The notes below the pieces were generated by a model. It saw only the letters and a list, made by a program, of their open reading frames with translations, was not told the origin of the DNA and ran no database searches. DNA of 64,000 nt from Desulfoarculaceae bacterium (GTDB lineage: Bacteria; Desulfobacterota; Desulfobulbia; Desulfobulbales; Desulfocapsaceae), in assembly GCA_019429465.1 (NCBI GenBank), contig JAHYIV010000003.1, forward strand, positions 1 to 64,000, read 5' to 3'. A program made the position numbers and the translations under genes. Below, piece by piece: positions 25,401 through 34,792 of the stretch (the first letter of the stretch is position 1; each line of letters begins with the position of its first letter).

Positions 25401-28400
25401 CAGCTGCTTTTTCACCCCCTGGCGCAGTCCTTGACCATGGCTACCACCCGCATGGGTTTGAGGTACTTCTCCCCGGCGAAGCTGTGGCACGACTTGCTGC
25501 GGGCCGGCGCCGATGCGGCCCTGTTGCCGCACCAGGCCGCGATAGCCCTGAACGCCATTGTCAGGGCCTGCTACCGCCTCATGTTCTCCCGGCACCACCT
25601 GCTGGAGTGGACGGCCCAGGCAACCGATTGGCGCGCCTGCCGCCACCAACCACTCTTCGTTGCCAGTCTGGCCCTGGGGAGCATCTTCAGCGCCATCGCG
25701 GGCTGGGCGATCTGGCGGATTATGCCGGACAATCTGTTGCCGGCCTCCCCCTGGCTCGCCTTGTGGTTTCTCTCCCCGCTGCTCGTTTGGTTCTTGAACC
25801 TGCAACCCGGTGAGCAGCAGCGGGCACAAACACTGCCGGAAACGGACCGCCGCTTCCTCAGGCTGGTCGCCCGGCGGACCTGGCGCTATTTCTCGTCCTT
25901 TATCAGTGCCGACACCTCCTGGCTGCCGCCCGACAACTATCAGGTCGCCCATCAGAACAGCCTGGCCATGCGCACAAGTCCGACCAACATCGGCCTGTGG
26001 ATGACCAGCGCCCTCGGGGCCCATGACTGCGGCTACCTGACCATTAATCAGGTCGTCGAAAGACTGACCCGTACCATGGAGACCATCGACCGTCTGGAGC
26101 GCTACCAGGGGCATCTCCTGAACTGGTACGATATCCAGACCCTGGCCCCCCTTGAACCCCGCTACGTCTCCGCCGTTGACAGCGGCAATCTGCTCGGAGC
26201 CCTGTGGGCGCTGGAGCAGGGAATCGACGAGCTGGTGCATGGGCCCCTCCTGGACGGCAAGGCCTTTTCCGGCCTGGCTGACACCGGGGAAATCCTGAAA
26301 CACGGCGCCATCCTTGAAGGAACTGCCGGCCTTGATCGCCAGACACTCGACCGACTCCTGGCTGAGTGGAATGCGCCGCCCACCTCCATCGTCGATCTGC
26401 TGCGCCTGCAACGACAGACAGAGGTTAATGTCAGGTCTGTTGTCGCAAGCGCCGGAGCGGCGCCATGGGTCGCGGAGCTGGAGGAGCAGGTGGCCGCCTG
26501 GAGAATGATCTCGGATCGCTATCTCAGCTGGGTCGAAATCCTGGCCGAGAAGACCCTGGAGGAGCTCGCCCCACTCGGCCAGGAAGCCCTGCTCGCTATC
26601 CGGCACGATCTTTCCCGACCACCGTCGCTGCACGATCTTGCCCATGGCCTGATCGGCTCGATCACGATTCTTGGCGCCATCCGTGAGGAGTCCCGCCAGG
26701 CCGGCACACCACTGGACCCTTGGCTCGACCGGGTTATAGCGGCACTCGCCACATCACAATGGCTGGCCGGGGAAACCATGGGGATGGCAGAACGGTTGAT
26801 CATCAAGATCCGCGAGCTGTCGGCCGGACTGGACATGGGATTTCTCTATGCCCCCAAGCGCAAGCTGTTCGCCATCGGCTTCAATGTCTCCACCAACCTT
26901 CTGGACGATTCCAGTTATGATCTCCTGGCCAGCGAGGCACGCTTCGGCAGTTTCGCAGCCATTGCCCGGGGCGATGTCCCCATGGAACACTGGTTCTCCA
27001 TGGGCCGCCCCTACGGTGCTATCGGCCGGCAGCGGGTGCTGCTCAGCTGGGCCGGGACCATGTTCGAATACCTGATGCCGCTCTTGTTTCAGTACTCCTA
27101 CGACAACTCACTCCTGGACAAGGCGGCCCGGGAAGCGGTGGCGGCCCAGATCGCTTACGGCCGCGGGCGGCATGTGCCCTGGGGCATTTCCGAGTCCGCC
27201 TTTGGCAATATGGACCTCAACAAGACCTATCAGTACCAGGCCTTCGGCGTGCCGACGCTCGGCTTGAAACGCGGCTTGGAGGAACAGCTGGTCATCGCGC
27301 CCTATGCCACCCTGCTGGCCCTGAACGTGGCGCCGCGCGAGACCGTGCACAATCTGAAACAGCTGAACGGGCTGGGAATGCTCGGTGATTACGGCTATTA
27401 CGAGGCCATGGATTTCAGCCGGCAGCCGCAGCGGGAGGGCAGGCGCGGGGTGATAATCAAGGCGTATATGGCCCATCACCAGGGCATGGCCTTTCTGGCC
27501 TTGATCAACTTCCTCCATGGCAACCCGTTCCCGCGCCGCTTTCATAGCGATGCACGGGTGCGTGCCTTTGAACTCCTCCTGCAGGAACGCATCCCGGTCC
27601 TGCCTGCACTGCACCTAACCTCAACGCGGCAGACGGAGCCCGTGCTGCCGGGCGGAGAGCTGGTCGCGCCGACAGGAAGCACCTTTACCACTCCCCATAC
27701 CACCATACCGAAGACCCAGCTGCTCAGCAACGGTCGCTATGGCTTGATGGTCACCAACAGCGGGGGCGGCTACAGTCGGTGGGGCGGCCAGGAGCTCACC
27801 CGCTGGCGCTCGGACCCGACCTGTGACAGTCAGGGAACCTTCTGCTACCTCCATGAGCCCGATGCGGATCATCTCTGGTCCACCACCTATCACCCGGTCG
27901 GCGGCAAGGTTGCAGGCTATTCCGTAGACTTTACTCTCGACCGGGCTGTCTTCCGGCGTGACGACTACGGTATCCATACAGAAACAGAGGTGATCGTTTC
28001 ACCGGAAGACGATGTGGAGGTGCGGCGGATTACCCTGGTCAATCGTTCCGACCGTGCCCGAAGCCTTCATCTTACCAGCTACGTTGAACTCTCCATGGCA
28101 CCCCACAACGCCGACCGCCAGCATCCGGCCTTCAACAAGCTGTTCATCCAAACCGAGGCGCTTCCCGAGCAGCAAACGCTCCTTGCCTTCCGTCGAGCGC
28201 GCAGCGAAAACGAACCGCCGCTCTATGTGGCCCACCGCCTGACCTTTGAGCACCCCGGAGAGGAGTGCCCGCCTGCAGAGGGCTGGCAATTTGAAACCGA
28301 CCGGAGCCGTTTCATCGGCCGCGGCCGAACCCTGGCAAGTCCCATGGGGACAGTGCAGGAGCTCGGCAACAGCCAGGGCTTTGTCCTGGATCCGAGCTTA

Positions 28401-31400
28401 AGCCTGCGGCACAGTCTCACCCTGGAACCGGGCCAACGCATCCAGCTTTCCCTGGTGCTCGCCGCCGGTCCAACCCGCGAGCATGTCCTGCTGCTGATGG
28501 ATAAATACTGCGAGCCCCAGGCGATCAATCGGGCCATGGATTTTGCCTGGGGCTCGGCCCAGCAGGAGCTGCAGATGCGGCACATCCAGCCTGACGAAGC
28601 ACGCCGATTTCAGAAACTGGCAAGTCACCTGCTCTTTCCCAACGCCCTCCTGCGTGCTCCCGGTGAGCGGTTGGCTGAGAATCGCAAGGGCCAGGCCGGA
28701 TTGTGGGCCTACGGCATCTCGGGTGACCTGCCGATAGCCTTGGTTACTATTGGTAAAACGTGGGATATCAGCCTGGCCCGCCAGATGCTCCAGGCCCACA
28801 GCTATTGGCGGATGCACGGATTGTCCACCGACCTGGTGATCCTCAACGAAGAAGCCGGGGGGTATGAGCGGCCCCTTCAGGAGCGACTGGAACGGCTGCT
28901 CCAGGCAAATTCCCTCTTTAACAGGAGCGACCAACAGGGCGGGGTCTTCCTGCGCAACGCGGCGCTCATTCCCGAAGAAGATCTGCAGCTCCTCAAATTT
29001 GCAGCCAGCGTCGTGCTGGTGGCGGCACGCGGCACGCTGCCCCAGCAGCTGGGGATGCCGATGGAACCTCCCGAGCTCATGGCAAGGCTGATCCGGAAAC
29101 CTGTCCCCCGGGAGCCCTCGGCCCCGCTCCCCTTCATGGAGCTGCACTACTTCAACAGTCTCGGCGGCTTTACCCCGGACGGACATGAATACGCGATCTA
29201 TCTCGGCCCCGACACCAACACCCCCGCCCCCTGGGTGAACGTCATCGCCAACCCGACCTTCGGCACCATGGTCAGCGAATCCGGGTCCGGCTTCACCTGG
29301 TATGGCAACAGCCAGCGCAATCGTCTGACCGGCTGGTCCAACGACCCGGTGGTGGACCCGGCCTCGGAGGTGCTCTACCTCCGCGACGAGGAGAGCGGCG
29401 TCTTCTGGTCGCCGACCGCCATGCCTATCCGTGAAGAGAGCGCCTATCGAGCCCGGCACGGGGCGGGCTATACCATCTTCGAGCATAACAGCAACGGCAT
29501 CGAACAGGAGCTGACCGTTTTCGTCCCCGTGGATGAGAACGGCGGCCAACCGATCAAACTGCAGCGGCTGCGGCTCACCAATGGTTCCTCCCGGAGGCGC
29601 AGGCTCTCAGTCACCTATTATGTGGAATTGACACTCGGCGAGAACCGCGAAACCTCCCAGATGCACATCATAACCAACTGGGATGACGAGGCCCAGGCCC
29701 TGCTGGCGCGCAACCGCTACCACCCCGAGTACCCGGAGCGGGTCGCCTTTGTGGCCATAACCCCCCAGGCCGAGTCATACGACGGCGACCGCACCGCCTT
29801 CATCGGCCGCAACCGCTCGCTGGCCAACCCGGCAGCCATGGAGCTGACCCGGCTGTCACGGCGGACCGGGGCAGGACGCGACCCCTGCGCGGCACTCCGG
29901 GTTACGGTGGAATTCTCTCCAGGCGAGCAGAGGGAGATCACCTGCATGCTGGGCCAGGCCGGGTCGGTAACCCAGGCCCGGGAGCTGGCACTCCGGTTTC
30001 AGGAGGATCAGGCCCTGGAGGAGGCGCTTGCGCAGACCAGGGCCTGGTGGGATGCTCTGCTCTCCACCATTGAGGTGCACACCCCCGACCTGGCCGCCGA
30101 TCTGCTGCTCAACCGCTGGCTGCAGTACCAGTCCTTAAGCTGCCGGATCTGGGGGCGCTCCGCTTTTTACCAGTCAGGCGGCGCCTTTGGCTTTCGCGAT
30201 CAACTGCAGGATGTCCTGGCCTTTCTCTACTCCAGGCCGGAACTGGCGCGGGACCAGATCCTGCTGGCCGCCAGCCGGCAGTTCAGAGAGGGGGATGTCC
30301 AGCACTGGTGGCATGAACCTGCCGGCACCGGCATCCGCTCGCGTATCACCGACGATCTGCTCTGGCTCCCCTATGTGGTGGCGTACTACGTCCGCACCAC
30401 AGGCGATGTGGAGATCCTCAAGGTGGAGATGCCCTTCCTCGACGCCCCCGTGCTGGCAGAGGATCAGCACGAGGTATTCTCCACCCCCGAGGTCACCCCG
30501 GAACGGGCCACCCTCTTTGAACACTGCAGGCGTGCGGTCAGCCGCGGCCTGACCATCGGGCCCCATGGTCTACCCCTGATAGGAACGGGGGATTGGAACG
30601 ACGGCATGAACCTGGTGGGTGCCGGCGGCAAGGGGGAGAGCGTCTGGCTGGGCTGGTTCCTCTGCGAGGTGCTGCAGGGGATGGCTGAGCTGTCGAGCCT
30701 CCTGCACCAGCCGGAGCTGAGCCGGACCTATCACGAGGAGAGGTCTGGCCTGATTCAGCGGGTCGAGCAGGCCGGCTGGGACGGGGAGTGGTATCTGCGG
30801 GGGACCTTCGATGACGGCACCCTGCTGGGGTCCGCGACAAACACGGAGGCGAGGATCGATTCCCTGCCCCAATCATGGGCATGGCTTTCCGGCGCCGCCG
30901 ATCCGGCACGGGCGGATCAGGGACTGGAGTCGGCCTGGCGCCATCTTGTCCGCCAGGATGAAGGTCTGGTGCTGCTCTTCACGCCCCCCTTCGACAAAAC
31001 GGAACCCTCGCCCGGCTACATCAAGGGGTATCCCCCAGGGGTGCGGGAAAACGGCGGCCAGTACACCCACGCCGCCCTGTGGATGGCCATGGCCATGGCC
31101 CGCAAAGGGGACGGGGAGCGGACGGTGCAGCTGCTGCGCCTGATCAATCCCATCGAGCATGCCCGCGATGCGGAGGCAGTCTGGCTCTACGGGGTTGAGC
31201 CCTATGTGATTGCGGCCGACGTCTACCGGTTGCCCGAACGGATCGGCCAGGGAGGCTGGACCTGGTATACCGGTGCAGCGGCCTGGATGTACCGGGCCTG
31301 GGTGGAAGAGGTCCTGGGCTTACAGGTGCAAAGCGGGCAGATGCAGGTGAATCCGGTCATCCCCGCGGCCTGGGAAGGCTTCAGTCTCCGCTATCGGCAC

Positions 31401-31610
31401 GGGGAGACGGTCTATGCGATCCAGGTGGAGAATCCGCACCACTGCCAGTGCGGTGTCGCCTGGGTGGAGATGGATGGCCAGCGCCTGGCCGGCGGCGTCA
31501 TTCCTCTGGAACGGGGACTGGTGAAACATCGGGTGGTCGTCAGGATGGGAGATTCACCAAAGCCAGGTGTGGAGGAAAAGGCGCCTCCAAATGGCGAAGA
31601 ACAAGGCTGA
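22407..31610 (+). CDS. ndvB: Giant NdvB-type cyclic beta-1,2-glucan synthase
   Basis: A protein of about 3067 aa, the largest in the window. Near residues 60-100 there are membrane helices (VTLAACLFGGITTLLL, LLAFIFAGVIFVALAALL), followed by a glucoamylase-like region, more helices (about 560-630), then a processive glycosyltransferase domain (DSDTQLPHASA near 778, EGSYHGKGIYDV, SHDLLEGAHVRVGL, RAHRWIRGDWQIAGW), further helices, the conserved glycoside domain, and C-terminal carbohydrate-binding and GH94-like phosphorylase domains with GTGDWNDGMNLVG (about 2727). This is the layout of cyclic glucan synthases, which make periplasmic osmoprotective glucans. The first ~40 residues (IGTLIAYFAKQDEARRALREL) are an extra regulatory-looking segment. 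The start at 22407 follows AAAGGGA; an upstream in-frame start at 22368 is possible. Confidence 0.92.
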   Translation: MGIGTLIAYFAKQDEARRALRELTRQGFSRTALVYKDANGDIHSAGPILWRRALRVTLAACLFGGITTLLLHWPQLLPDWRPSTLLAFIFAGVIFVALAALLWQRLFRYGVESELIRNHARWLVSGESVLILQTPCESLPRPVALLRESGDIPPRLFIMHPKRERRVTARGPEVKLSPAQVLEHAQRHAREQQVDLQPQRNTELLKRFKHSRQWLRQVYADLAAANRLEQKSTPTADWILDNEYILEGNARAILLNLPRRFYQQLPILASDPYRGLPCIYGLAKDLVSHTEMRLDRENILAFIEAYQSVRTLTIGELWAIPQMLRFALIEGIQSLAVTALADLREHQLADFWANRLIAANRRDSNQLFAILAELAKAEVHPSPYFGAQLVGLLYDEAAVLAPVKNWLERTLKILLPDLHRHEMNRQTREQLASGNAFTSLRQLALLDWREIFEKLSRVEQILRHDPSGVYAKMDFATRDRCRRAIEELARAAAQPEEQVAGRVIKLAQRQATVDKERGHVSTWLIGKGRAELARLLACRETLRYRTLAWIHDHHTAIYTFSIGGVTALFIFLLVAWGLSPGFDQPGGSPALLLGLVLLLLIPVSQLAIELVNYLITRLLPPRSLPKMDFEESGIPDEFRTLVVVPMMLVNAETIRAEAEKLEIRYLANKEENLFFSLFTDYTDSATASREEDSGLLQTARLCLTELNGRHGGERFFLFHRERTWSESEQKFIGWERKRGKLEELNRLIDGTRPETAAPLVYVGDPDRLADIRFIITLDSDTQLPHASARRLVETLAHPLNQPRFDADGCIMAGYTIIQPRVSPTLPSTSGSIFSRLFSDAVGIDPYTQAVSDVYQDLSGEGSYHGKGIYDVRAFSRLLSGRFPEEWVLSHDLLEGAHVRVGLASDIEIYDEFPQGYRSYSSRAHRWIRGDWQIAGWIFPRVPQAAGGRGANPLSLFNRWKILDNLRRSLLPATSLALLTASWFISPRAGGIAALVVGLQLLFHPLAQSLTMATTRMGLRYFSPAKLWHDLLRAGADAALLPHQAAIALNAIVRACYRLMFSRHHLLEWTAQATDWRACRHQPLFVASLALGSIFSAIAGWAIWRIMPDNLLPASPWLALWFLSPLLVWFLNLQPGEQQRAQTLPETDRRFLRLVARRTWRYFSSFISADTSWLPPDNYQVAHQNSLAMRTSPTNIGLWMTSALGAHDCGYLTINQVVERLTRTMETIDRLERYQGHLLNWYDIQTLAPLEPRYVSAVDSGNLLGALWALEQGIDELVHGPLLDGKAFSGLADTGEILKHGAILEGTAGLDRQTLDRLLAEWNAPPTSIVDLLRLQRQTEVNVRSVVASAGAAPWVAELEEQVAAWRMISDRYLSWVEILAEKTLEELAPLGQEALLAIRHDLSRPPSLHDLAHGLIGSITILGAIREESRQAGTPLDPWLDRVIAALATSQWLAGETMGMAERLIIKIRELSAGLDMGFLYAPKRKLFAIGFNVSTNLLDDSSYDLLASEARFGSFAAIARGDVPMEHWFSMGRPYGAIGRQRVLLSWAGTMFEYLMPLLFQYSYDNSLLDKAAREAVAAQIAYGRGRHVPWGISESAFGNMDLNKTYQYQAFGVPTLGLKRGLEEQLVIAPYATLLALNVAPRETVHNLKQLNGLGMLGDYGYYEAMDFSRQPQREGRRGVIIKAYMAHHQGMAFLALINFLHGNPFPRRFHSDARVRAFELLLQERIPVLPALHLTSTRQTEPVLPGGELVAPTGSTFTTPHTTIPKTQLLSNGRYGLMVTNSGGGYSRWGGQELTRWRSDPTCDSQGTFCYLHEPDADHLWSTTYHPVGGKVAGYSVDFTLDRAVFRRDDYGIHTETEVIVSPEDDVEVRRITLVNRSDRARSLHLTSYVELSMAPHNADRQHPAFNKLFIQTEALPEQQTLLAFRRARSENEPPLYVAHRLTFEHPGEECPPAEGWQFETDRSRFIGRGRTLASPMGTVQELGNSQGFVLDPSLSLRHSLTLEPGQRIQLSLVLAAGPTREHVLLLMDKYCEPQAINRAMDFAWGSAQQELQMRHIQPDEARRFQKLASHLLFPNALLRAPGERLAENRKGQAGLWAYGISGDLPIALVTIGKTWDISLARQMLQAHSYWRMHGLSTDLVILNEEAGGYERPLQERLERLLQANSLFNRSDQQGGVFLRNAALIPEEDLQLLKFAASVVLVAARGTLPQQLGMPMEPPELMARLIRKPVPREPSAPLPFMELHYFNSLGGFTPDGHEYAIYLGPDTNTPAPWVNVIANPTFGTMVSESGSGFTWYGNSQRNRLTGWSNDPVVDPASEVLYLRDEESGVFWSPTAMPIREESAYRARHGAGYTIFEHNSNGIEQELTVFVPVDENGGQPIKLQRLRLTNGSSRRRRLSVTYYVELTLGENRETSQMHIITNWDDEAQALLARNRYHPEYPERVAFVAITPQAESYDGDRTAFIGRNRSLANPAAMELTRLSRRTGAGRDPCAALRVTVEFSPGEQREITCMLGQAGSVTQARELALRFQEDQALEEALAQTRAWWDALLSTIEVHTPDLAADLLLNRWLQYQSLSCRIWGRSAFYQSGGAFGFRDQLQDVLAFLYSRPELARDQILLAASRQFREGDVQHWWHEPAGTGIRSRITDDLLWLPYVVAYYVRTTGDVEILKVEMPFLDAPVLAEDQHEVFSTPEVTPERATLFEHCRRAVSRGLTIGPHGLPLIGTGDWNDGMNLVGAGGKGESVWLGWFLCEVLQGMAELSSLLHQPELSRTYHEERSGLIQRVEQAGWDGEWYLRGTFDDGTLLGSATNTEARIDSLPQSWAWLSGAADPARADQGLESAWRHLVRQDEGLVLLFTPPFDKTEPSPGYIKGYPPGVRENGGQYTHAALWMAMAMARKGDGERTVQLLRLINPIEHARDAEAVWLYGVEPYVIAADVYRLPERIGQGGWTWYTGAAAWMYRAWVEEVLGLQVQSGQMQVNPVIPAAWEGFSLRYRHGETVYAIQVENPHHCQCGVAWVEMDGQRLAGGVIPLERGLVKHRVVVRMGDSPKPGVEEKAPPNGEEQG

Positions 31611-31765
31611 CAGCTGAGCAGGATGTAAATATTGCAGGTACTTCCCGTCAGTTACCAACCCGCTGATCTAAGAGCAAGGAAGAAGGACAGCCGACCAAGT
31701 CATAATATAACTTTCATCAATGGCGAAAACCCGTTTCCTGTGTTATATTTTGCTCCAATTAGATA

Positions 31766-31906
31766 GTGCCTGTCCATAAATGGTCTTTTTGCCCGATCTC
31801 TGCGTCATGCTCAAAAAATAATGCTCGGAATATCATACATATGCCTGCGCTTATTTTTTTCGCAGTCCTTGATCTCGAGCTAAAATCCTCATTTATGGAC
31901 AGACAC
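31766..31906. mobile_element. 141-bp palindromic element, copy C
   Basis: Inverted relative to copies A and B, same length and terminal repeats. Perfect 6-bp target duplication TAGATA at 31760-31765 and 31907-31912. It sits in the gap after ndvB; the remaining DNA to the def start (about 160 bp) shows nothing definite. Confidence 0.9.
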
Positions 31907-32072
31907 TAGATAGAAAGAAAAATACTTTATCCTTCCATTCGTCTACAAAGGGCCTGCGGCAGGCTCACGGTGAACGGCAACAGGCTGATCCATCCTCAAC
32001 TCTGCGCCTTCGCCCTGAACAACCTTGGCAGGATTTTTCAACTCCCTCAATCAACACATTTTATCTCTTCCC

Positions 32073-32585
32073 ATGGCCATACGTACAATTTTAGAATTTC
32101 CGCACCCTGTCCTCCGTCAGAAGGCAAGCCCGATCTCCGTCTTTAACGAGGAACTCAAGGACATGGTCGCTGACATGACCGAGACCATGTATGACGCGCC
32201 CGGCATCGGTCTGGCCGCGCCCCAGATTGGCGAGTCCATCCAGTTGATTGTGGTCGATGTGGCCAAGCTCGAAGCAGAGCAACAGGTCCTGGTCATGATC
32301 AATCCCCGGATTATCAGCCAGGAAGGAAGCCAGGTCGACGAAGAGGGCTGCCTCAGCGTCATTGACCTGACCGCCAATGTTAAACGGTTCCAGAAAATCA
32401 CCGTGACCTATCAGGATCTTGACGGCAATCTGCTGGAAATAAGCACGGAAGACCGCTTTGCCGTGGTCCTCCAGCACGAGATTGATCACCTGCACGGAGT
32501 TCTCTTTATCGACCACCTGAGCGCCCTGAAACGAACCCTGTACAAGAAAAAGGTCCAGAAAATGCTGACCGAAAAAAAGGCATAA
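32073..32585 (+). CDS. def: Peptide deformylase
   Basis: Removes the N-formyl group from new proteins. The 170-aa sequence has all three metal-site motifs: GIGLAAPQ (about residue 44), EGCLS (about 91) and QHEIDHLHG (about 133). The ATG at 32073 (MAIRTILEFPHPVLR) matches the family start; the open frame's earlier ATG at 32025 does not. No clear ribosome site. It is followed 14 bp later by fmt, the standard pairing of formylation and deformylation. Confidence 0.96.
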   Translation: MAIRTILEFPHPVLRQKASPISVFNEELKDMVADMTETMYDAPGIGLAAPQIGESIQLIVVDVAKLEAEQQVLVMINPRIISQEGSQVDEEGCLSVIDLTANVKRFQKITVTYQDLDGNLLEISTEDRFAVVLQHEIDHLHGVLFIDHLSALKRTLYKKKVQKMLTEKKA

Positions 32586-32599
32586 AAAAGGCGTAACAG

Positions 32600-33550
32600 A
32601 TGACAGACACAAGCCTCCGCATCATCTTCATGGGCACCCCGGACTTTGCCGTCCCCGCCCTGCACAAACTGCTGGCCGGACCAGATGAGATAGTGGCCGT
32701 AATCACCCAGCCTGACCGTCCCAAGGGCCGCGGCAAAAAACTGAGCCCCCCGCCGGTCAAGGTTGCAGCGGAGCTGGCCGGTATTCCGGTGCTGCAACCC
32801 ACCAGGCTTCGTACCGCAGAATTCACGGATACCCTGAAGAGTTACCGGCCGGATCTGATCATCGTCGCCGCCTATGGCCGCATGCTGCCGGACTCCATCC
32901 TCGAACTCCCCCGACTGGGCTGCATCAACATCCATGGCTCACTGTTGCCCCGACACCGCGGGGCCGCTCCCATCCAGTGGGCAGTCATCAAGGGCGACCA
33001 GCAGGCCGGCATCACCATTATGCAGATGGACGCAGGCATGGATACCGGAGACATCCTGCTACAGGCGGCAATCCCGGTGAGCACAGACGAGACTGCGGGC
33101 AGCCTTTTTACAAAACTCGCGGAACTGGGGGGCAGCACCCTGATGCAGGCACTCGACCTGCCGCGCTTGGACAAACTCAGCCGGACCCGCCAGGATCACA
33201 GCCTGGCCACCGCCGCCCCGCCGCTGACCAAGGAAGACGGCTGCCTTGACTGGAACCAGCCGGCAGCAAAACTGCACTGCCTGATCCGCGGCCTTGACCC
33301 CTGGCCCGGGGCCTACAGTTTTGTCAACGGCCACCGTTTCCGCTTTTTTGCCCCGGAGATCGTCCACAAAGAGAGCAGACAAGCTGCCGGAACCCTGCTC
33401 CTGGCCGACACCCAGGGTCTGCTCATTACCACCGCCCGGGACTGCCTGCTGATCAAAGAGATCCAGCCGGAGGGAAAAAAACGGATGACGGTTGAGGCCT
33501 ACCTCTGCGGCCACCCGCTGGCACCTGGCATGCAGTTCACCCGAGAATAA
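32600..33550 (+). CDS. fmt: Methionyl-tRNA formyltransferase
   Basis: Formylates initiator Met-tRNA using 10-formyl-THF. At 316 aa it has the family N-terminus IIFMGTPDFAVPAL, the catalytic HGSLLPRHRGAAPIQWAVI (about residue 112-130), and a C-terminal OB-like domain (LDWNQPAAKLHCLIRGLDPWPGA). It is in one operon with def upstream and larC downstream. Confidence 0.96.
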   Translation: MTDTSLRIIFMGTPDFAVPALHKLLAGPDEIVAVITQPDRPKGRGKKLSPPPVKVAAELAGIPVLQPTRLRTAEFTDTLKSYRPDLIIVAAYGRMLPDSILELPRLGCINIHGSLLPRHRGAAPIQWAVIKGDQQAGITIMQMDAGMDTGDILLQAAIPVSTDETAGSLFTKLAELGGSTLMQALDLPRLDKLSRTRQDHSLATAAPPLTKEDGCLDWNQPAAKLHCLIRGLDPWPGAYSFVNGHRFRFFAPEIVHKESRQAAGTLLLADTQGLLITTARDCLLIKEIQPEGKKRMTVEAYLCGHPLAPGMQFTRE

Positions 33551-33593
33551 TCTCCCCCCCCTCTGCCTCCTTCAGGACACCCTTCAATCCGCC

Positions 33594-34790
33594 ATGTCCA
33601 CATCCACACAAGCCCAAAAAATTGGCTACACCGACTGTTTCTCCGGCATCAGCGGCGATATGTTTCTGGCCGCCCTGCTCGCTGCCGGCCTTGACGAAAA
33701 TCTTCTGCGGCTGGAACTCGATAGACTGGATATTGGACCATTCGATCTGACCGTCACCAGCACCAGACCCTCGGGGATCAAGGCGACGAAGGTCGAGATC
33801 AGCGCCAGGGGGAATCAGCAGTTTCGCAATCTGGCCGCCATCCTTGACATCCTTCGAGCCAGCGATCTTGCGCCAGACATTATCGCCAGGGCCGGCGAGG
33901 TCTTCACGGCCCTGGCCAGTGCCGAGGCCAAGGTCCATGGCCTGCCGATGGACCAGATCCATTTTCATGAGGTGGGAGCCATCGACACCATCATTGACGT
34001 GGTGGGTGTCATTGTCGGCCTGCACCATCTGGGGATAGAGCAGCTGGTCAGCTCACCCCTGCCCTGGGGCCATGGTTTTGTCGACTGCGCCCATGGCCGC
34101 CTGCCGCTGCCGGCGCCGGCCGTCTGTGAACTGCTGACAGGGGTCCCGGTGCATGCCGTCGACATCACCCAGGAGCTGGTAACCCCCACTGGGGCCGCTT
34201 TGCTCACCACCTTGAGTCAGGGGTTTGGACCGCTTCCGGACATGACCATCACCGCCACAGGATATGGGAGCGGCAATCATATTCTCCCCAACCGGCAACC
34301 CAACCTGCTGCGCCTGATTATCGGCCACAAGGCACAGGAAGCCCAGACCGTCGAGGTCATCGAGACCCACCTCGACGACTGGAACAGCGAGGGTTTCCCC
34401 TATCTCTGCGAGCTCCTGCTCAGGCAGGGGGCGCTCGATGTCAGCCTGACCCCGATGCTGATGAAAAAGGGACGACCGGGACAACTGCTGCGCGTCATCT
34501 GCCACCCATCCCATGGACTGCCGCTGAAACAGACCATCCTCTCGGAGACCACGGCCATTGGCCTGCGTTTCCGCACGGAATTGAGGATGACCCTGGAACG
34601 TGAACAGGTGCTGGTTGAGACCCGATGGGGAAAGATCGCGGCCAAGAAGGTGCAGACCCCGGCCGGGGCGGTGATCTATCCGGAATATGAGGCCTGCAGA
34701 GAGATTGCTAAAATCGCGCAGGTTCCCCTGCAGCAGGTGTACCGGGAAGTGTCCGTGGGCAGAGAAACAAAAAAAGAAGGGAAGGAATAA
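33594..34790 (+). CDS. larC: LarC-like nickel pincer cofactor protein
   Basis: A 398-aa protein of the LarC (formerly DUF111/TIGR00299) family, which inserts nickel into the pincer cofactor of lactate racemase and related enzymes. It shows YTDCFSGISGDMFLAALL, HFHEVGAIDTIIDVVG (about residue 122), LVTPTGAALLTTL and the C-terminal METHLDDW-like VIETHLDDWNSEGF. In some species larC is split by a programmed frameshift; here it is one frame. No larA/B/E is seen in the window. The chosen ATG is the one next to the conserved region. Confidence 0.88.
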   Translation: MSTSTQAQKIGYTDCFSGISGDMFLAALLAAGLDENLLRLELDRLDIGPFDLTVTSTRPSGIKATKVEISARGNQQFRNLAAILDILRASDLAPDIIARAGEVFTALASAEAKVHGLPMDQIHFHEVGAIDTIIDVVGVIVGLHHLGIEQLVSSPLPWGHGFVDCAHGRLPLPAPAVCELLTGVPVHAVDITQELVTPTGAALLTTLSQGFGPLPDMTITATGYGSGNHILPNRQPNLLRLIIGHKAQEAQTVEVIETHLDDWNSEGFPYLCELLLRQGALDVSLTPMLMKKGRPGQLLRVICHPSHGLPLKQTILSETTAIGLRFRTELRMTLEREQVLVETRWGKIAAKKVQTPAGAVIYPEYEACREIAKIAQVPLQQVYREVSVGRETKKEGKE

Positions 34791-34792
34791 AT

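Noticed and set aside
24897-26645. 582-aa open frame antisense to ndvB, and similar long frames opposite hrpB, mrcB and the decarboxylase
   Set aside because: High-GC genes commonly leave open antisense frames; composition is Gly/Gln/Arg-rich without domains, and the sense genes are secure.
33492-33594. Upstream extension of larC overlapping the fmt end
   Set aside because: The extra residues are the fmt coding region in another frame; the conserved LarC sequence begins just after the ATG at 33594.
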